Shown here: in pieces, positions 20,679 through 22,636 of the stretch
Position numbering within the stretch: position 1 is the first letter of the stretch
How the letters are laid out: the number at the start of each line of letters is the position of its first letter
DNA from: Treponema sp. UBA4326
Lineage (GTDB): Bacteria > Spirochaetota > Spirochaetia > Treponematales > Treponemataceae
Assembly (NCBI GenBank): GCA_002393835.1
Contig: DGTW01000097.1
Span: forward strand, 1-22,636
Direction of reading: 5' to 3'
DNA: 22,636 nt
Position numbers and translations under genes: made by a program
Notes under the pieces: model-generated
What the model was told of the DNA's origin: nothing
The model's database searches: none
The model's input: only the letters and a program-made list of their open reading frames with translations

Positions 20679-20725
20679 TTTTATAACTTTTTATAATTTC
20701 AAAGATATTTTATAACTTTTTATAA
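20679..20725. repeat. Two identical 18-bp direct repeats upstream of the ATPase gene
   Basis: TTTTATAACTTTTTATAA occurs at 20679-20696 and 20708-20725, with an 11-bp spacer and a period of 29 bp. Each holds two TTATAAAA half-units on the minus strand, so four occur in 47 bp. They fill the gap between the metallopeptidase-like gene and the ATPase gene. Likely operators or promoter elements. Confidence 0.8.
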
Positions 20726-20749
20726 CTTCGGGCAAGCATCATCTGACAT

Positions 20750-21718
20750 TCATTTCGAAATAGATTCGCAAAGAGAATCCCAAATTTTAGCATTTGGATT
20801 GTCTTTATAGCTGTAAACCGCTTTTACACTTGCATTTTCAATGAACAATAACCTGTAATCAATCCCGAATTTTTCCCGCAAATACCAAAAAGTCAAAGTA
20901 TCCGCAAAATCATCCTGCCAGTTTTTTGCCGCATAAAGAGTGCTGAACGGAGAAGATTTCAAATAATCAACAATTTCCTTCCCATCCGAAACCGATAGTT
21001 TTTCGCCATACTCGTAAAAACCCGTTTTTTCAAATTTTTTATTCCGATATTGTTCAAGAGGTTCTAATCTATTTTTCCAAACTGAATAATACAAGTTTCC
21101 TTCATCCGTATTTTCAGCCCTGTTTTTGTCACAATTACCGGGCGTCACTTTATTTATGAAATCATAAACATGCGCAGATTCGTGGATCAAAATGTGGAAG
21201 AATTCAGCGAATTCATCAGAGCACTCAACAAAAAGCCTGTTCTCGTCATCGGTATTGCTGAATATCGTATTGTCGCGATAACTCAGCCACTCACTCATGG
21301 ACCAATAAAATGTATTTGCATTAAAAAAGAAAACACAATACGGACGATTATTCTCATCAAAAATCAACTTTGTCTGACCACCGTACCACATTTCATCAAC
21401 AAAATAAATTGCATAAACATTTTCAAGAACTATACTCTGAAGTTTCGGTGGAAGATAAGAAAAATAGTCTAAAAAAAGCTTTTCTTCAGACTGAGTCAAA
21501 AGATGATTCTTATAACCTTCAAAATCATCTATTTCTTTAAGATATTTTGCTGGATTTCCCTCAAATATACGGATTTTATCATGCAGTTGTGATGAGAACT
21601 CTCCGCCATAAAACGATACCTGTCTGTCTGGAAATTGTCTCAAGTTTTCCTTTTCCCCTGCATTACACACAAAGGAAAAGAAAAAAGATATCATCAACAG
21701 CGGCAATATGTTTTTCAT
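20750..21718 (-). CDS. Secreted HExxH zinc-metallopeptidase-like protein, 322 aa
   Basis: An N-terminal signal peptide (MKNILPLLMISFFFSFVCNA) directs export. Residues 179-183 read HESAH in FHILIHESAHVYDF, the HExxH zinc-ligand and catalytic motif. A later segment, WQDDFADTLTFWYLREKFG (267-285), matches the 'eDFAEtf..w' region that supplies the third ligand in related secreted peptidases, here with Asp where Glu is usual. No known family beyond that. ATG 21718 is chosen, with GGAAAG 8 nt upstream. GTG 21721 also overlaps the argH stop and cannot be excluded. Overlap suggests translational coupling to argH, although the functions look unrelated. Confidence 0.78.
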   Translation of the reverse strand: MKNILPLLMISFFFSFVCNAGEKENLRQFPDRQVSFYGGEFSSQLHDKIRIFEGNPAKYLKEIDDFEGYKNHLLTQSEEKLFLDYFSYLPPKLQSIVLENVYAIYFVDEMWYGGQTKLIFDENNRPYCVFFFNANTFYWSMSEWLSYRDNTIFSNTDDENRLFVECSDEFAEFFHILIHESAHVYDFINKVTPGNCDKNRAENTDEGNLYYSVWKNRLEPLEQYRNKKFEKTGFYEYGEKLSVSDGKEIVDYLKSSPFSTLYAAKNWQDDFADTLTFWYLREKFGIDYRLLFIENASVKAVYSYKDNPNAKIWDSLCESISK

Positions 21719-21720
21719 CA

Positions 21721-22636
21721 CTAAAACTTTCCGCAGAATGCTTTCAAAACTTCAATCTGCCTGTCGATTGCGCCCGGCGCACCGATCGTCTTTCTTCCTT
21801 CCATGCAGGCTTTAGGCTTTATGCAGTCGAAGATATCTTCCTCAAAAAGAGGGGAAATCTTTTTCATGTCCTCGATTTTCAAATCCTCGATGGCGGAAAG
21901 TCCTGAATCAATGGCAAGGCGAACGCATTTTGCACTGACCCCGTGAGCAAGACGGAAAGGAAGCCCCTTTCGCACCAGGTAGTCTGCAACATCAGTGGCG
22001 TTGGCAAAACCGCCGAAGCAGCTTTCTTCCATTTTGGGAAGATTCCACTGGGCAGAGGCAATCATGGCCTCAAAGACAATTACATTTCCCTGAACGCAGT
22101 CCAGAGCCTCAAAAAGAGGAGCCTTGTCTTCCTGCATGTCGCGGTCATAAGCGAGCGGAAGTCCCTTCATCATTACAAGAAGATTGATCAAATCGCCGTA
22201 AACCTTGCCGGTTCTGCCTCGGATAAGCTCTGCAAAATCAGGATTCTTTTTCTGCGGCATGATTGAAGAGCCTGTAGACCATTTTTCGCTCAAATTGATA
22301 AAACCGAACTCAGTGGTAGACCACAAGACCACTTCCTCAGCCATACGGCTCAAATGCTGCTGCAAAATCGCAAAGTCAGAAGTGAACTCAATGCAGTAGT
22401 CACGGTCAGAGACAGAATCAAGGGAATTGTAAGTAGCCCCCTCAAAGCCCAGCTCTTTGGCCACAAATTCACGGTCGAGGGGCAAAGTTGACCCCATAAG
22501 AGCTCCGCTTCCCAATGGAGAAAGAGAAACACGCTTAAGAGAATCCGAAAGACGCTGGACATCACGCATGAGCATAAAAGCCCAGGCACACAAATGCTGG
22601 GCAAGGCTTCCCGGCTGGGCGTGCTGCATGTGGGTG
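21721..22636 (-). CDS. argH: Argininosuccinate lyase, 5' end cut by the window
   Basis: It splits argininosuccinate to arginine and fumarate, the last step of arginine synthesis. The frame is open to the window edge, reading T-H-M-Q-H-A-Q-P at its start, the conserved 'GYTH-Q-AQP' region, so about one third of the protein is missing upstream. The superfamily signature is GSSIMPQKKNPD, which carries the catalytic serine loop. GSGALMGSTLPLDRE and DRDMQEDKAPLFEA are also typical of ArgH. The C terminus (GAPGAIDRQIEVLKAFCGKF) is intact. No regulation is visible because the promoter lies outside. Confidence 0.96.
   Translation of the reverse strand, partial: THMQHAQPGSLAQHLCAWAFMLMRDVQRLSDSLKRVSLSPLGSGALMGSTLPLDREFVAKELGFEGATYNSLDSVSDRDYCIEFTSDFAILQQHLSRMAEEVVLWSTTEFGFINLSEKWSTGSSIMPQKKNPDFAELIRGRTGKVYGDLINLLVMMKGLPLAYDRDMQEDKAPLFEALDCVQGNVIVFEAMIASAQWNLPKMEESCFGGFANATDVADYLVRKGLPFRLAHGVSAKCVRLAIDSGLSAIEDLKIEDMKKISPLFEEDIFDCIKPKACMEGRKTIGAPGAIDRQIEVLKAFCGKF

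Noticed and set aside
20679..20725. CRISPR array
   Set aside because: Only two 18-bp copies with an 11-bp spacer, no cas genes, and the repeat is made of TTATAAAA half-units typical of operators or promoters.

Overview
The window looks like a chromosomal segment of a treponeme (phylum Spirochaetota). The evidence is a flgB-flgC-fliE-fliF basal-body operon, lipoproteins with relaxed spirochaetal lipoboxes, CsgG/LPP20-type envelope proteins and a BspA-type leucine-rich-repeat tail of the kind common in Treponema. The genus is inferred from protein character, not from a marker gene. Every gene I can support lies on the minus strand, so the window reads from right (22636) to left (1). No rRNA, tRNA, CRISPR array, transposase or integrase was seen, and no gene-free stretch exceeds 300 bases.

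Right flank, 17937-22636: the C-terminal part of argH, a secreted HExxH protein whose start overlaps the argH stop, an AAA-type ATPase preceded by two identical 18-bp repeats, then a polar amino-acid ABC transporter (binding lipoprotein and permease). Left flank, 1-4074: the transporter-type ATPase, then flgB, flgC, fliE and the first 509 codons of fliF. The ATPase would normally follow the permease directly. Here about 13.9 kb lies between them.

Middle, 4075-17936: an accessory block of mostly unrecognised genes. Unit A (17718-15246) holds an Api92/YubB-like protein, a soluble protein resembling the cytoplasmic part of MotA, a 77-aa protein and a YqiA-like esterase. Unit B (15002-7916) holds a PD-(D/E)XK nuclease-family protein, a large zinc-finger/coiled-coil/beta-helix protein ending in an Hsp70-like substrate-binding domain, a 34-codon hydrophobic ORF, a CsgG-like protein and two LPP20-like lipoproteins. 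After an internal terminator come a small secreted protein, an LRR-tailed acidic protein, a ParB-like protein and a 119-aa protein (7858-5415). Unit C (5208-4120) is a second Api92-like protein with an apparent internal start.

Three things tie the block together. Three near-identical promoter cassettes (5226-5254, 15211-15239, 17855-17883) share TTGAA(C/T), a 17-nt spacer of similar sequence and TATATT. Three proteins share a C-terminal module of about 48 residues found nowhere else in the window. Several genes use the same GGGGGAAAT ribosome-binding leader. The middle cassette appears to drive a short structured RNA that ends at a terminator before the next gene. My working inference is that the block is a co-regulated accessory system with cytoplasmic and envelope arms. 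Its function is unknown to me.
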